Positions 10,912 to 18,662 of a stretch of DNA of 64,000 bases are shown here, one piece after another (within the stretch, counting starts at the first letter, position 1; every line of letters starts with the position of its first letter). This stretch comes from DATAEE01 sp036258175 (GTDB taxonomy: Bacteria; Acidobacteriota; Vicinamibacteria; Vicinamibacterales; 2-12-FULL-66-21), in NCBI GenBank assembly GCA_036258175.1, contig DATAEE010000333.1:40397-104396 (forward strand), given 5' to 3'. The notes under the pieces were generated by a model. That model saw only the letters and a program-made list of their open reading frames with translations. It was not told the origin of the DNA and searched no databases. Both the position numbers and the translations under genes were made by a program.

Positions 10912-13900
10912 TCACTTGACTGCCGCCCTGATCTGCGCCAGCTCCTTCAGCAGGTCATCGAGCCGGGTCTGCGCTTCCTTCCCAATCTTCTGATCCGCCT
11001 GTCCCACCATCCGCGCGATGTTTGACAGCTGATCGATCAGCATCGGCTGCGGGTACGGACCCTCGGCCGTGACGAGCTTCGCGTGGAGATCCTTGTTCGA
11101 CTCGCGGACCATCGCCGCCAGCGCGCGCGCCTCGGCCATTGCGTCGCGCACTTTCAGGAGAAAGGCCGTCTGCTCTTCGAGGTCCGCCTGCGTGACGCCG
11201 TCAGCGGTGACGCGCGGATCGATCCTCACTTCGAGCGGTTTCGCGTCGCTCCAGCTGCCGGCGGTCAGCCGGACCTGGTACTTGCCCGGCGCCACCATCG
11301 GCCCGTCGGCGCCCGAGTGCCGCAGATCCCATACGTATCGGTTGTGACCATCTTTCGTGCCGAGCGCCGCGACCGGTCCGCCGCGGCGGGACGCGCGCAT
11401 GCCTTGCCCCGTGCCCTGCGGCGTCGCTGACGGCGGATTGATCGTGCGGATGACGGCGCCCTTCGCGTCGAAGATCTCGAGCTTCACATCTCCGGAAGGC
11501 GCTCCCGCGAGGGTGTAGTCGATGCGGGCGCCGGGGCCGGGATACTCCGGCACGTCCGGCGAGCCGCCGGAGGCCGCATGGCGGGTGCGCCAAGCGACGG
11601 CCGGCGTCAACAGTCGATGGACGGATCCGCCAGCCTGACCGCCTCCGCCAAGGCTACGGCGGTCCGCCGAAGCTTCACGCGAAGGCGGAAGGCTGGCGCC
11701 ACCAGATCCATTGCCATTCGGCTCAGACGTGACTGATGTTGCGCCGGCCAGCTGCTGCAGCGGCGTCACGTTGTCCATGATCCAGAACGACCGCCCCATC
11801 GTTGCGATGACGAGATCCTTGCGGTGCACGCGGATGTCCGTGACCGGCGTAGCAGGCAGGTTCTGCTGCAGCGACTGCCAACGGCGGCCGTTGTCGAACG
11901 ATACGAAGCATCCGAACTCGGTGCCGGCGTAAAGCAGGCCCTGGCGATCGGGATCTTCGCGGACAACGCGCGTCGGGTGATCGATGGGGATGCCGTTCGC
12001 GCCGTCGGTCAGCTTCGACCAGCTCTTGCCATAGTCGTCCGTCACATAGATGTACGGCTTCAGGTCGTGCTCGCGAAGGTACCGATACACCGCGACGTAC
12101 GCGGATCCTTTGCGGTGCGGCGAGTCCTCGATGTTCTGGACGCGTCCTCCGAGCGGCAGATCCTTCGGCGTGACGTTCGTCCACGTCTTGCCGCTGTCGC
12201 GCGACACGTGCACGGGCCCGTCGTTAGCACCCACCCACAGCACTCCGCGTTCGAGCCGCGACTCGACCATCGAGTAGATCGAGCTGTACACCTCTTCGCC
12301 AGTGATGTCGCGCGTGATCGGCGACCCCGGCACGATCTGTTTGGCCGGCTCGCGCGCCGTGAGGTTGGGGCTGATCGTCGTCCACGTGACGCCTTCATCG
12401 GTCGTCCGATGCAGTACATGCGACGCCTGATAGACCGTCTTCGGATCGTGCGGAGAGACGTGAATGACGGTCTGGCGCGGGAAGCGGAACTTGATGTCGT
12501 CCGGATCGTGGCCGTAGCGGTTCTGCGGGTAGATCCAGGTGTGCTTCTCCTGGCCGGTCGCGACGTTGTAACGTCCGACCTCTCCCTTGCACGCGCCCCA
12601 GATCACCGAACCATCGGGCCGTGGATGGATCTGTCCGGTCTCGCAGCCGGGACCCTGCGTCCATGCCTGCGCCGCGTTGTCGTAGCCCCACGAATGCGGC
12701 GGCAGGCTCGGCACGATGATGGTCGAGTTGTCCTGCTGCGGCGCGTAGAGGCGATAGGGGAACTGTTCATCCACCGACACCATGTAGAGCTCCGCGGTGG
12801 GCTGATTCAGGATCGACGACCATGAGCGCCCGCCGTCGAGCGTCACGTTTGCGCCGCCGTCATTGCACTGGATCGCGATGCTCGGGTTGTCCGGGTTGAA
12901 CCAGATCCCGTGATTGTCCCCGTGCGGCGTCGAGACCTGCGTGAACGTTCTGCCGCCGTCCGTCGACTTGTGCAGCGACAGCTCGTTCACCCAGACTTCG
13001 TTCTCGTTCTTCGGGTTGACGTCGACGTAATGGAAGTAGAACGGCCGCGCGCGCAGGCGCGCGTCGTTGTTCACGTTCTGCCAGCTCGCGCCCGCATCGT
13101 CCGACTTATACAGGCCGCCCTCGGGACCGGGCGCTTCGATCATCGCGTAGACCACGCGCGGGTTGCTGCGCGCGACGTCGAGATCGATCTTGCCGATCAG
13201 TTTCTGCGGCAGGCCAGCCGACAACTTGTTCCAGGTGTCGCCGCCGTCGGTCGACTTGTAGATACCGCCCTCGGTCGCCGGGCCGCCGCTGACGATGTCC
13301 CAGCCGAGACGGCGGCCGCGATACATGCCGGCGTAGAGCTCGTTCGGGTTCGAGTAGTTGATCGCGAGGATGCGTCCGCCCGTGTCGTCGTTGACGAAGA
13401 GCGTCTTCTTCCACGTCTTGCCGCCGTCGGTCGTCTTGAAGATCCCGCGCTCGGCGTTCGGACCGTACGGCGATCCGAGCGCCGCGATCCAGACGATGTC
13501 AGGGTTGGAGGGATGGACGATCACGGAGCCGATCTGGCCGGCGTCGCGAAGCCCGATGAACTGCCACGTCTTGCCAGCGTCGGTGGACTTGTACATCCCG
13601 CGCCCGATGATCACGTTGCTGCGAATGGCGGCGCTGCCGGTGCCGACGTAGACGACGTCGGGATTTGATTCCGACACGTCGATCGCGCCGATCGACCCGG
13701 TCGCGATCTCACCGTCGCTGACGGGCGTCCAGAGATTGCCGCAACTCTCCGTTTTCCAGACGCCGCCGCCGGTCGCCCCCATATAAAAGGTGCACGGCTT
13801 CGACCGGACGCCGGCGATGGCCGTGACACGGCCGCCGCGATGCGGGCCGACGTTCCGCCACCGCAGATCCTGGTAGAGCTTGGGGTCGACGGACGGTGCG

Positions 13901-13980
13901 GTCCCGGCCTGTCGCGAACCGAGGACCGGCGGCATCGCTGCGATAACCAGGAGGATCGACAACAACACTGGACGGGTCAT
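10912..13980 (-). CDS. Secreted VPS10/BNR-propeller protein (VPS10-like 1)
   Basis: 1022 residues with a signal peptide (about 1-21). Residues about 35-740 are beta-propeller blades marked by Asp boxes (STDAGKTW, TTDGGKTW, STDGGDTW, SDDAGASW, SRDSGKTW), as in sortilin/VPS10 and sialidase-like families. A C-terminal beta domain (DYTLAGAPSGDVKLEIFD, YVWDLRHSG) follows, then a helical tail (DLEEQTAFLLKVRDAMAEARALAAMV). These large exported proteins are often labelled 'glycosyl hydrolase', but no catalytic residues can be named, so binding or scaffolding is equally possible. Unusually, residues about 755-785 are a Gly/Ser/Arg-rich linker encoded by a palindromic REP-like repeat, absent from the two paralogues in this window. 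GAGG 8 nt before ATG serves as SD. Confidence 0.88.
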   Translation of the reverse strand: MTRPVLLSILLVIAAMPPVLGSRQAGTAPSVDPKLYQDLRWRNVGPHRGGRVTAIAGVRSKPCTFYMGATGGGVWKTESCGNLWTPVSDGEIATGSIGAIDVSESNPDVVYVGTGSAAIRSNVIIGRGMYKSTDAGKTWQFIGLRDAGQIGSVIVHPSNPDIVWIAALGSPYGPNAERGIFKTTDGGKTWKKTLFVNDDTGGRILAINYSNPNELYAGMYRGRRLGWDIVSGGPATEGGIYKSTDGGDTWNKLSAGLPQKLIGKIDLDVARSNPRVVYAMIEAPGPEGGLYKSDDAGASWQNVNNDARLRARPFYFHYVDVNPKNENEVWVNELSLHKSTDGGRTFTQVSTPHGDNHGIWFNPDNPSIAIQCNDGGANVTLDGGRSWSSILNQPTAELYMVSVDEQFPYRLYAPQQDNSTIIVPSLPPHSWGYDNAAQAWTQGPGCETGQIHPRPDGSVIWGACKGEVGRYNVATGQEKHTWIYPQNRYGHDPDDIKFRFPRQTVIHVSPHDPKTVYQASHVLHRTTDEGVTWTTISPNLTAREPAKQIVPGSPITRDITGEEVYSSIYSMVESRLERGVLWVGANDGPVHVSRDSGKTWTNVTPKDLPLGGRVQNIEDSPHRKGSAYVAVYRYLREHDLKPYIYVTDDYGKSWSKLTDGANGIPIDHPTRVVREDPDRQGLLYAGTEFGCFVSFDNGRRWQSLQQNLPATPVTDIRVHRKDLVIATMGRSFWIMDNVTPLQQLAGATSVTSEPNGNGSGGASLPPSREASADRRSLGGGGQAGGSVHRLLTPAVAWRTRHAASGGSPDVPEYPGPGARIDYTLAGAPSGDVKLEIFDAKGAVIRTINPPSATPQGTGQGMRASRRGGPVAALGTKDGHNRYVWDLRHSGADGPMVAPGKYQVRLTAGSWSDAKPLEVRIDPRVTADGVTQADLEEQTAFLLKVRDAMAEARALAAMVRESNKDLHAKLVTAEGPYPQPMLIDQLSNIARMVGQADQKIGKEAQTRLDDLLKELAQIRAAVK
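11624..11708. repeat. REP-like palindromic element inside VPS10-like 1
   Basis: An 85-bp imperfect palindrome within the coding region. Outer arms: CGCCAGCC then CCGCC on the left (11628-11643) against GGCGG then GGCTGGCG on the right (11684-11698), flanked by GATC on both sides. Inner part contains GCTACGGCGG and CCGCCGAAGCTTC, words also found in the intergenic repeat at 41144-41190 (GCCGTAGCTTTAGCGAAGGC). It encodes the extra linker of this paralogue in frame. Confidence 0.7.
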
Positions 13981-14010
13981 GGCAAGTCCTCAGAAGGGAG
14001 CGCCGATTCT

Positions 14011-14109
14011 AACCGCAGATGGACGCCGGTTCGTTGTCAGCCGCAGATTAACGCAGATAAACGCGGATTTGGTCTTAGTCGCAGATGAACGCAGATGAAC
14101 GCAGATTCG
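14011..14109. repeat. CGCAGAT-AACGCAGAT phrase repeat
   Basis: Between the divergent VPS10-like 1 and PEBP genes. Eight or so copies of CGCAGAT or CGCGGAT separated by GAA, TAA or GGA (e.g. CAGATTAACGCAGATAAACG, CAGATGAACGCAGATGAACG). The phrase recurs at 17040-17080 and 51714-51745. The remainder of the gap (13981-14010 and 14110-14183) shows only the putative TAGAAT -10 of the VPS10-like gene near 14005. Confidence 0.7.
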
Positions 14110-14183
14110 GCCAGCGGGAGAAAAGTGCGACCGCAGAGCTTGCATCGGTCGGCGCCGGCTACGAAGATCACGCTTAGGGCAGC

Positions 14184-14636
14184 ATGCCGTTTACGCTCAG
14201 CTCGCAGGCGTTCACGGACGGCGCGGAGATCGCCCGGCGACATACGTGCGACGGTGAAGACCGCTCTCCTCAGCTGACTTGGCGCGAGGCGCCGACCGGC
14301 ACGAGGTCCTTCGTTCTCATCGTCGACGACCCCGACGCGCCGTCGGGAACGTTCACACACTGGGTGCTGTTCGATATTCCCGCGGGCCTGACGGAACTGT
14401 CGGAAGCGTCCACGGGCGTCGGCCGTAACGGACGAAACGATTTCGGGAAGAACGGATACCGCGGGCCGTGCCCTCCGAAGGGCCACGGTCCGCATCGATA
14501 CTTCTTCAAACTCTCGGCGCTCGACGTCGAGGCGATCGATCTGCCAGACGGTACCGCCCGGCCGCGCGTGGAGGCCGCCATCAAGGGCCACATCGTCACC
14601 ACGACGCAGCTCGTCGGTCGTTACGAGCGGCGGTAA
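14184..14636 (+). CDS. YbhB/YbcL-family PEBP protein
   Basis: 150 residues, cytoplasmic (no signal peptide), matching the bacterial phosphatidylethanolamine-binding protein family. Landmarks: EIARRHTCDGEDRSPQLTW near 18-36, the ligand-pocket motif LIVDDPDAPSGTFTHWVLFDIP near 45-66, and GPCPPKGHGPHRYFF near 95-110. Length and order are normal. Ligand and role are unknown for bacterial members; small-molecule or lipid binding is the usual guess. It is flanked on both sides by repeat-filled gaps. Confidence 0.93.
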   Translation: MPFTLSSQAFTDGAEIARRHTCDGEDRSPQLTWREAPTGTRSFVLIVDDPDAPSGTFTHWVLFDIPAGLTELSEASTGVGRNGRNDFGKNGYRGPCPPKGHGPHRYFFKLSALDVEAIDLPDGTARPRVEAAIKGHIVTTTQLVGRYERR

Positions 14637-14800
14637 GCCACGGATTTCTCTGATCAACGGGCCACGGAATCACGAATGACACAGCATCCGCGAAATCCGT
14701 GTCATCCGTGGTTCGTGAACAGTGACGTCATCCTCCCTAACTCCCAAACTCGCCAACTCCCCCCAAAACCGTGGCAGCGAAACCAAGCGCAGTCATGAAA
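14637..14800. repeat. Mixed phrase-repeat region (CCACGGATTT and others)
   Basis: The gap between the convergent PEBP and methyltransferase genes. It contains CACGGATTTC, CCACGGAATCACG, GCGAAATCCGTGTCATCCGT (forward and inverted copies of a CACGGATT phrase), then an AACTCCC/CAACTCC stretch near 14738-14765. The CACGGATTTC/GAAATCCGTG words can pair and may act as a weak bidirectional terminator. No gene is recognised. Confidence 0.55.
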
Positions 14801-14831
14801 GTCACGTGAAGTCAGCGGAGGATGAGCGCGT

Positions 14832-15701
14832 TCAGTCGAAGCTCAAACAGAACGACGACGCGTGGAACCAGCAGCGGTCGCCCGCGTCGTGCGCATCGCG
14901 GCGGAGCGAACGCACTTTCTCCCAGCCTCCGCGAGAGAACGTCTGCATCAGCGCGGCGTTCAGCTGTGGATCGCGTCCGCCGACGCAGGAATAGACCTGG
15001 ACCATCGACACGGCGCGTGCGGTGAACGCGTCGCCGCTCCGCGTGATCAGGATCATGCACCCTTTGCCCGCGACACCGGGCGCTGGTTCGAATGTCAGAG
15101 GGAGCAGCATCCGGCCGTTCGGGGCCAGCGCGTCGAGCCATCCCGGCGCCGGGTGCGTGACGCCGGCGTTCACCAGGATCACGTCCGCCTGTTCGAACCG
15201 CTCTGTCACGCCATCGCCGGCAATGACCGTGACGTTCGGCCACGCTGACAGCGCCTCGACCGCGCGCGCCGCCAGCGCTGGATCGACCTCGATCGCCGTC
15301 ACCGACCCTGCGCCTCCAGTCATCTCCGCAAGGATCGCCGTGTAGTAGCCGGGACCGCTGCCGATGTGGACGATGCGTTCGCCTTCCCGAATTCGGAGTA
15401 GATCGATCCACGACGCAAGCGTGCCGGGATGTCCGTTGTTCAGCTCCCGGGAGGGATCGATCGAGACGAGCACGTTGTGGTAGAGGTGCCGCGGATCGGC
15501 ATCCGGGGTTTCGCGGTAGGTGCCTGGCGCGCCCGGCATGAACATCCCATCCATGCCTCGGATCCGCCAGGGTCCGGGACCGAGGAATCGCTCACGCGGC
15601 ACAGCGGCGAGCGCGCGCACAAGCGCCGGTGATTGCAGGTTGCACACGGCGAGCAGCTCCTCCGCGTAAAACTGCCGGATCGCGTCAGCTGAAGCGACCA
15701 T
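14832..15701 (-). CDS. PCMT-like SAM-dependent methyltransferase
   Basis: 289 residues. The N-terminal RALAAVPRERFLGPGPW and the SAM-binding IVHIGSGPGYYTAILAEMTG (motif I, about residues 110-130), VTAIEVDP (motif II) and VILVNAGVTHPAP (motif III) place it with protein-L-isoaspartate O-methyltransferase-like enzymes. It is longer than canonical Pcm (about 210) by a C-terminal extension of some 60 residues, so protein repair is only one possibility. It begins 3 nt after the stop of the winged-helix gene 15705-16223 and is almost certainly translated from the same mRNA. Confidence 0.82.
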   Translation of the reverse strand: MVASADAIRQFYAEELLAVCNLQSPALVRALAAVPRERFLGPGPWRIRGMDGMFMPGAPGTYRETPDADPRHLYHNVLVSIDPSRELNNGHPGTLASWIDLLRIREGERIVHIGSGPGYYTAILAEMTGGAGSVTAIEVDPALAARAVEALSAWPNVTVIAGDGVTERFEQADVILVNAGVTHPAPGWLDALAPNGRMLLPLTFEPAPGVAGKGCMILITRSGDAFTARAVSMVQVYSCVGGRDPQLNAALMQTFSRGGWEKVRSLRRDAHDAGDRCWFHASSFCLSFD

Positions 15702-15704
15702 CTT

Positions 15705-16223
15705 TCACGTCTCTTTCTTCGTCTTGATCTTCCGGCGCTCGGGCGCGATGAGGAATTCCGTCAGGCCCGGCCAGCTAACGCCGGTGACAAGCGCGTGTGC
15801 GTGTTCGTGGCCCGTCACTGCGATTGGGATCGCGGGCCGCTTCCACGCATACACGGGCTTCCCGTCGCGGCCGCGATAGGTGAACGCCTCGCCCGAGGCC
15901 ACCAGCCGTTTGAGCACGATGTGGATCGAAGCGAGGGGATTCGAATAGCTGTCGAGATCGATGCCCAGTCCGCGTATCCGCTCGCGGACATCACCGGCGG
16001 TGAGCCCTGCCAGGCTCGCGCGGAGCGCGGATCGGCAGGCGTCGGTCAGCCCGAGCTCGGGCGGCGGCGTCCTTCTGGAGGGCAGCTCGCAGAGGGGACC
16101 GAGCCCCGCGATGATCTGGCGGAGCTGCGCGAGCCGCGTCTCGACGGCGTCGCGCTCGCTCTGCAGCCGCTCGTATTCCTTGATCGCGGCTTCGAGCGCG
16201 CGGCGATACTCCGCCTGACCCAT
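15705..16223 (-). CDS. Coiled-coil plus winged-helix protein, unknown
   Basis: 172 residues, not a named family for me. Residues 1-40 are a charged amphipathic helix likely to form a coiled coil (EYERLQSERDAVETRLAQL). Residues about 58-135 look like a winged helix: LTDACRSALRASLAGLTAGD, then DVRERIRGLGIDL, a turn with YSNPLASIHIVLKRLVASGE as recognition-like helix, and a beta wing (FTYRGRDGKPVYAWK). The C-terminus is Lys-rich. It is first in an operon with the PCMT-like gene and has a near-consensus promoter overlapped by an inverted repeat, so autoregulation is plausible. Confidence 0.7.
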   Translation of the reverse strand: MGQAEYRRALEAAIKEYERLQSERDAVETRLAQLRQIIAGLGPLCELPSRRTPPPELGLTDACRSALRASLAGLTAGDVRERIRGLGIDLDSYSNPLASIHIVLKRLVASGEAFTYRGRDGKPVYAWKRPAIPIAVTGHEHAHALVTGVSWPGLTEFLIAPERRKIKTKKET

Positions 16224-16232
16224 GGCCGCGAT

Positions 16233-16261
16233 CTTATACGTTGTGTATAAGCGTATGTCAA
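16233..16261 (-). promoter_or_regulatory. Near-consensus sigma-70 promoter with operator-like palindrome
   Basis: On the minus strand: TTGACA (16261-16256), 17-bp spacer, TATAAG (16238-16233), then 9 nt to the ATG at 16223, so the transcript would have almost no leader. A perfect inverted repeat CTTATAC-GTTGT-GTATAAG (16233-16251) covers the -10 and half of the spacer. It lies in the 57-bp gap after the enoyl-CoA hydratase gene. Confidence 0.75.
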
Positions 16262-16280
16262 CAACGGGGACGAGAAGCGG

Positions 16281-17036
16281 CTACGCCTTCCGGAGCGTGT
16301 TCTCGAGGTAGGAACGAATCGCGGCACGCGTGGCATCGGAGCTCCAGGCCGCCATGAGCTCAGGGGCGTCGGTGTCCATCGTCCGCCGCGCGCGATCGAC
16401 ATAGGCCATTCGCATCGCCCGCTTGGTGAGCATGAAACTATCCGCGGGCGCCGCGGCAAGTTCAGCCGCCATGGCCTGTGCACGCGCAACCAGCGCCTCG
16501 GGTGCGACGACCTCGTCGACGATCCCGCGCGCGAGCGCGTCGGCTGGCTCGTAGGTCCGGCCGACATAGAGGAGCTCGTTGAAGTACGGCGGCGCGATCG
16601 AGGCCCGGAGGATCTCGACGACGAGCGGCGGGAAGGGAACGCCGACTTTGAGCTCGGGCACGCCGATGCGCGCCGTGCCGCTCGCCATCAGCCGCCGATC
16701 GCACGCGCAGGCCAGGATGCAGCCGCCCGCGATCGCGTGGCCGTTCACGGCCGCGACGACCGGCGCCGGAAACATGAACAGCGCCTCGAACATGTAATCG
16801 AGCGATGGCAGGAAGTGCGCGATGTATTCCGATCCGCCGTTCACGAGCTTGAAGAGATCGACGCCGGCCGAAAAGATCCCACCCGTCCCGGTCAGCACGA
16901 CGCCGCGCGTCCGCTTGCGCGCGAGCGTCTCGAGCGCGGCCGCCAGCCCGTCTGTCAGATCGAGGTCAAGCGCGCTCGCCTTCCCGTGCGCCAGCCGGAG
17001 GGTGACGATGCCGTCGGCCTCGGACTCCTGAATCAC
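16281..17036 (-). CDS. Enoyl-CoA hydratase/isomerase family protein
   Basis: 251 residues of the crotonase superfamily, cytoplasmic. Seen: GVVLTGTGGIFSAGVDLFKL (about 45-64, first oxyanion-hole strand), APVVAAVNGHAIAGGCILACACD (about 90-112, second oxyanion hole and CoA site), then GVPELKVGVPFPPL and the C-terminal helices. Length is normal. The usual hydratase catalytic Glu positions are not clearly kept (PELKVG instead of the common E-x-x-G pattern), so hydratase, isomerase or another crotonase reaction cannot be separated. It stands alone apart from the following winged-helix operon, which has its own promoter. Confidence 0.87.
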   Translation of the reverse strand: MIQESEADGIVTLRLAHGKASALDLDLTDGLAAALETLARKRTRGVVLTGTGGIFSAGVDLFKLVNGGSEYIAHFLPSLDYMFEALFMFPAPVVAAVNGHAIAGGCILACACDRRLMASGTARIGVPELKVGVPFPPLVVEILRASIAPPYFNELLYVGRTYEPADALARGIVDEVVAPEALVARAQAMAAELAAAPADSFMLTKRAMRMAYVDRARRTMDTDAPELMAAWSSDATRAAIRSYLENTLRKA

Positions 17037-17099
17037 GAGCGCAGATTAGCGCATCCGCGACATCTGTGAAATCCAATCGGACGCGGCGGCCGTAATCTA

Positions 17100-17688
17100 A
17101 TGGATGTGCCGCGCGCGAGCGAATGGCCGCGCTTGCTGCCGTCTCGAGAGCTATGCAATGGCAAGTTAGCCGTGGAATCCAGCCGTTCGGAGGTCGATCT
17201 CGGCCTCCTCCAGCGCATCGCCACCCGCGATGAAACCGCGCTGGCAGAACTCTACGACCGGCACAGTCGACTCGCGTACGCCGTCATCATGCGCATTCTG
17301 GCCAGCCCGTCGGACGCGGAAGAAGTGCACGTGGCTGACGCGCATCGCGAGAAATCGCGCCATCGACCGGCTGCGTGCCCGCCGCGCCCGGGCGAACGTC
17401 AACGTCGAGCCCACGCTCCACGCTGCCGACGACGCGCCTCGGTCGGGCGAGCCCGTCACGCGCGACACGCCTGAGGCGGTGCTGAAAAGCCGCATGATGG
17501 CCGGCGCGGTGCGGACGGCGCTCGCCGCTCTCACGCCCGCGCAGCGCGCGCTCATCGAAGCGGCGTACTTCGAGGGCTACACCCATAGCGAGCTCGCGAC
17601 CCGGTTCGGCGTACCGCTGGGCACGGTGAAAACGCGTATCCGCACAGGTTTGGCCGCGATGCGTGACCGACTGGCGGAGGTCATATGA
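17100..17688 (+). pseudogene. ECF sigma factor with internal deletion and frameshift
   Basis: Frame 1 from 17100 (or the GTG at 17172) reads LLQRIATRDETALAELYDRH and YAVIMRILASPSDAEEV, the start of sigma region 2 of an ECF sigma-70 factor. At about 17328-17331 it leaves the family, and frame 2 picks up at 17332 with WLTRIARNRAIDRLR, then region 4 (ALAALTPAQRALIEAAYFEGYTHSELA, GTVKTRIRTGL) to the stop at 17688. The roughly 22-26 residues normally between EEV and WLTRIA, which include the -10 recognition helix, are missing and the frame is shifted. As written it cannot make a working sigma factor. It may be a real pseudogene or an assembly/sequencing deletion. The anti-sigma gene overlaps its stop by ATGA and is intact. 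Confidence 0.85.
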
Positions 17689-18263
17689 TCCCCGACGAGC
17701 TCGAAGCCCTCGTCGTGGCGGCTTCGGTCGGCGCGCTCGACCCTGACGAGCGGGTGGACCTGCAGGCTCGCCTTGCCGTGCTGACGCCGGACGAACGATC
17801 GGAGGTGGCGCGCCTGTACGACGCCGCGACGGCCATGGCGGCGAGCGTTCCGCCGCTCGAACCGCCAGCGCACGTGCGCGAGCGCCTGCTCGCCGAGACG
17901 CGCAAGCCCTCGCGCTACACCGTGTGGGCGGCCGACGCCGCGTGGATCGACACCGGCCTGCCCGGGATTCGCGCCCGGGTCCTCGCCGTAGACAAGGTGC
18001 GATCGCTCGTCACCCTGCTGATTCGCGCCGAGCCGGGCGCCGTCTACCCGGCGCACAAGCACCACGGACCGGAAGAGTGCTTCGTGATCAGCGGCTCGGT
18101 GGTGATCGACGGCTGCGTGCTGCGCGCCGGGGATTTCCATCACGCTGACGAGGATTCCGATCACGGCGAGATCACCACGACCGAAGGCGCCGAGGTCCTC
18201 GTCGTCGGCGCCGTCGAGGACTACCTGCCGGGGGCCGCGGCCCTCAATCACGAATCTGGCTGA
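17685..18263 (+). CDS. ChrR-like cupin anti-sigma factor
   Basis: 192 residues. Residues 1-85 form the anti-sigma domain type (ELEALVVAASVGALDPDERVDLQARL). Residues about 95-185 are a cupin with metal-ligand pattern HKHHGPEECFVISG followed by HHADEDSDHG, as in ChrR, where zinc in each domain controls sigma release under oxidative stress. No HxxxCxxC is visible in the N-terminal half, so the zinc anti-sigma (ZAS) site may be absent. ATGA overlap with the sigma gene shows translational coupling; since that sigma reading frame is broken, this gene may be an orphan here. Confidence 0.85.
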   Translation: MIPDELEALVVAASVGALDPDERVDLQARLAVLTPDERSEVARLYDAATAMAASVPPLEPPAHVRERLLAETRKPSRYTVWAADAAWIDTGLPGIRARVLAVDKVRSLVTLLIRAEPGAVYPAHKHHGPEECFVISGSVVIDGCVLRAGDFHHADEDSDHGEITTTEGAEVLVVGAVEDYLPGAAALNHESG

Positions 18264-18305
18264 GGAACGCCTGCGTGCGCCGGAGCCGGGGCGCCGTAAA
18301 CGATA

Positions 18306-18326
18306 TTCCCTACACTGTCGTCTAAA
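18306..18326. promoter_or_regulatory. Putative PadR operator upstream of PadR-1
   Basis: The 21 bp begin TTCCCTA and end GTCTAAA around a central CACTGTC. They match the palindromic site before PadR-2 (24419-24439) at 14 of 21 bases, including a continuous ACTGTC. The site ends 6 nt before the PadR-1 ATG at 18333. TCTAAA at its right end could be the -10 of a leaderless transcript. Confidence 0.55.
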
Positions 18327-18332
18327 CCCGGC

Positions 18333-18662
18333 ATGGCCGACTTCCTGGGCGAATTCGAGCAGCTCATCCTTTTTGCCGTTCTCCAACTCGGCGACGACGC
18401 CTACGGCGTGACCGTACGCGAGGCGATTCAATCCCGAACCGGCCGGACGATCAGCGCCGGCGCGGTCTACACCACGCTCGAGCGACTCGAGAGCCGTGGG
18501 TTCGTGTCTTCGTGGTTCGGCGATCCGACGCCTGCCCGGGGCGGACGCCGGAAGCGGCACTTCCGGGTCGAGCCGGACGGCCGCCGCGCGCTCCGCCGCA
18601 CCTATGACGGCCTGCAGCGCATGGCGCACGGCGTGATCGTGAAACTGGAGCCGTCCCGATGA
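18333..18662 (+). CDS. PadR-family transcriptional regulator (PadR-1)
   Basis: 109 residues, the short single-domain PadR type: winged helix with LGEFEQLILFAVLQLGDDAYGVTVREAI, recognition helix GAVYTTLERLESRGFV, wing GGRRKRHFRVEPDGRRAL. The stop overlaps the ADOP-3 start (ATGA), so both proteins come from one mRNA. PadR proteins of this arrangement are normally repressors of the adjacent permease; the inducer is unknown. Confidence 0.93.
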   Translation: MADFLGEFEQLILFAVLQLGDDAYGVTVREAIQSRTGRTISAGAVYTTLERLESRGFVSSWFGDPTPARGGRRKRHFRVEPDGRRALRRTYDGLQRMAHGVIVKLEPSR

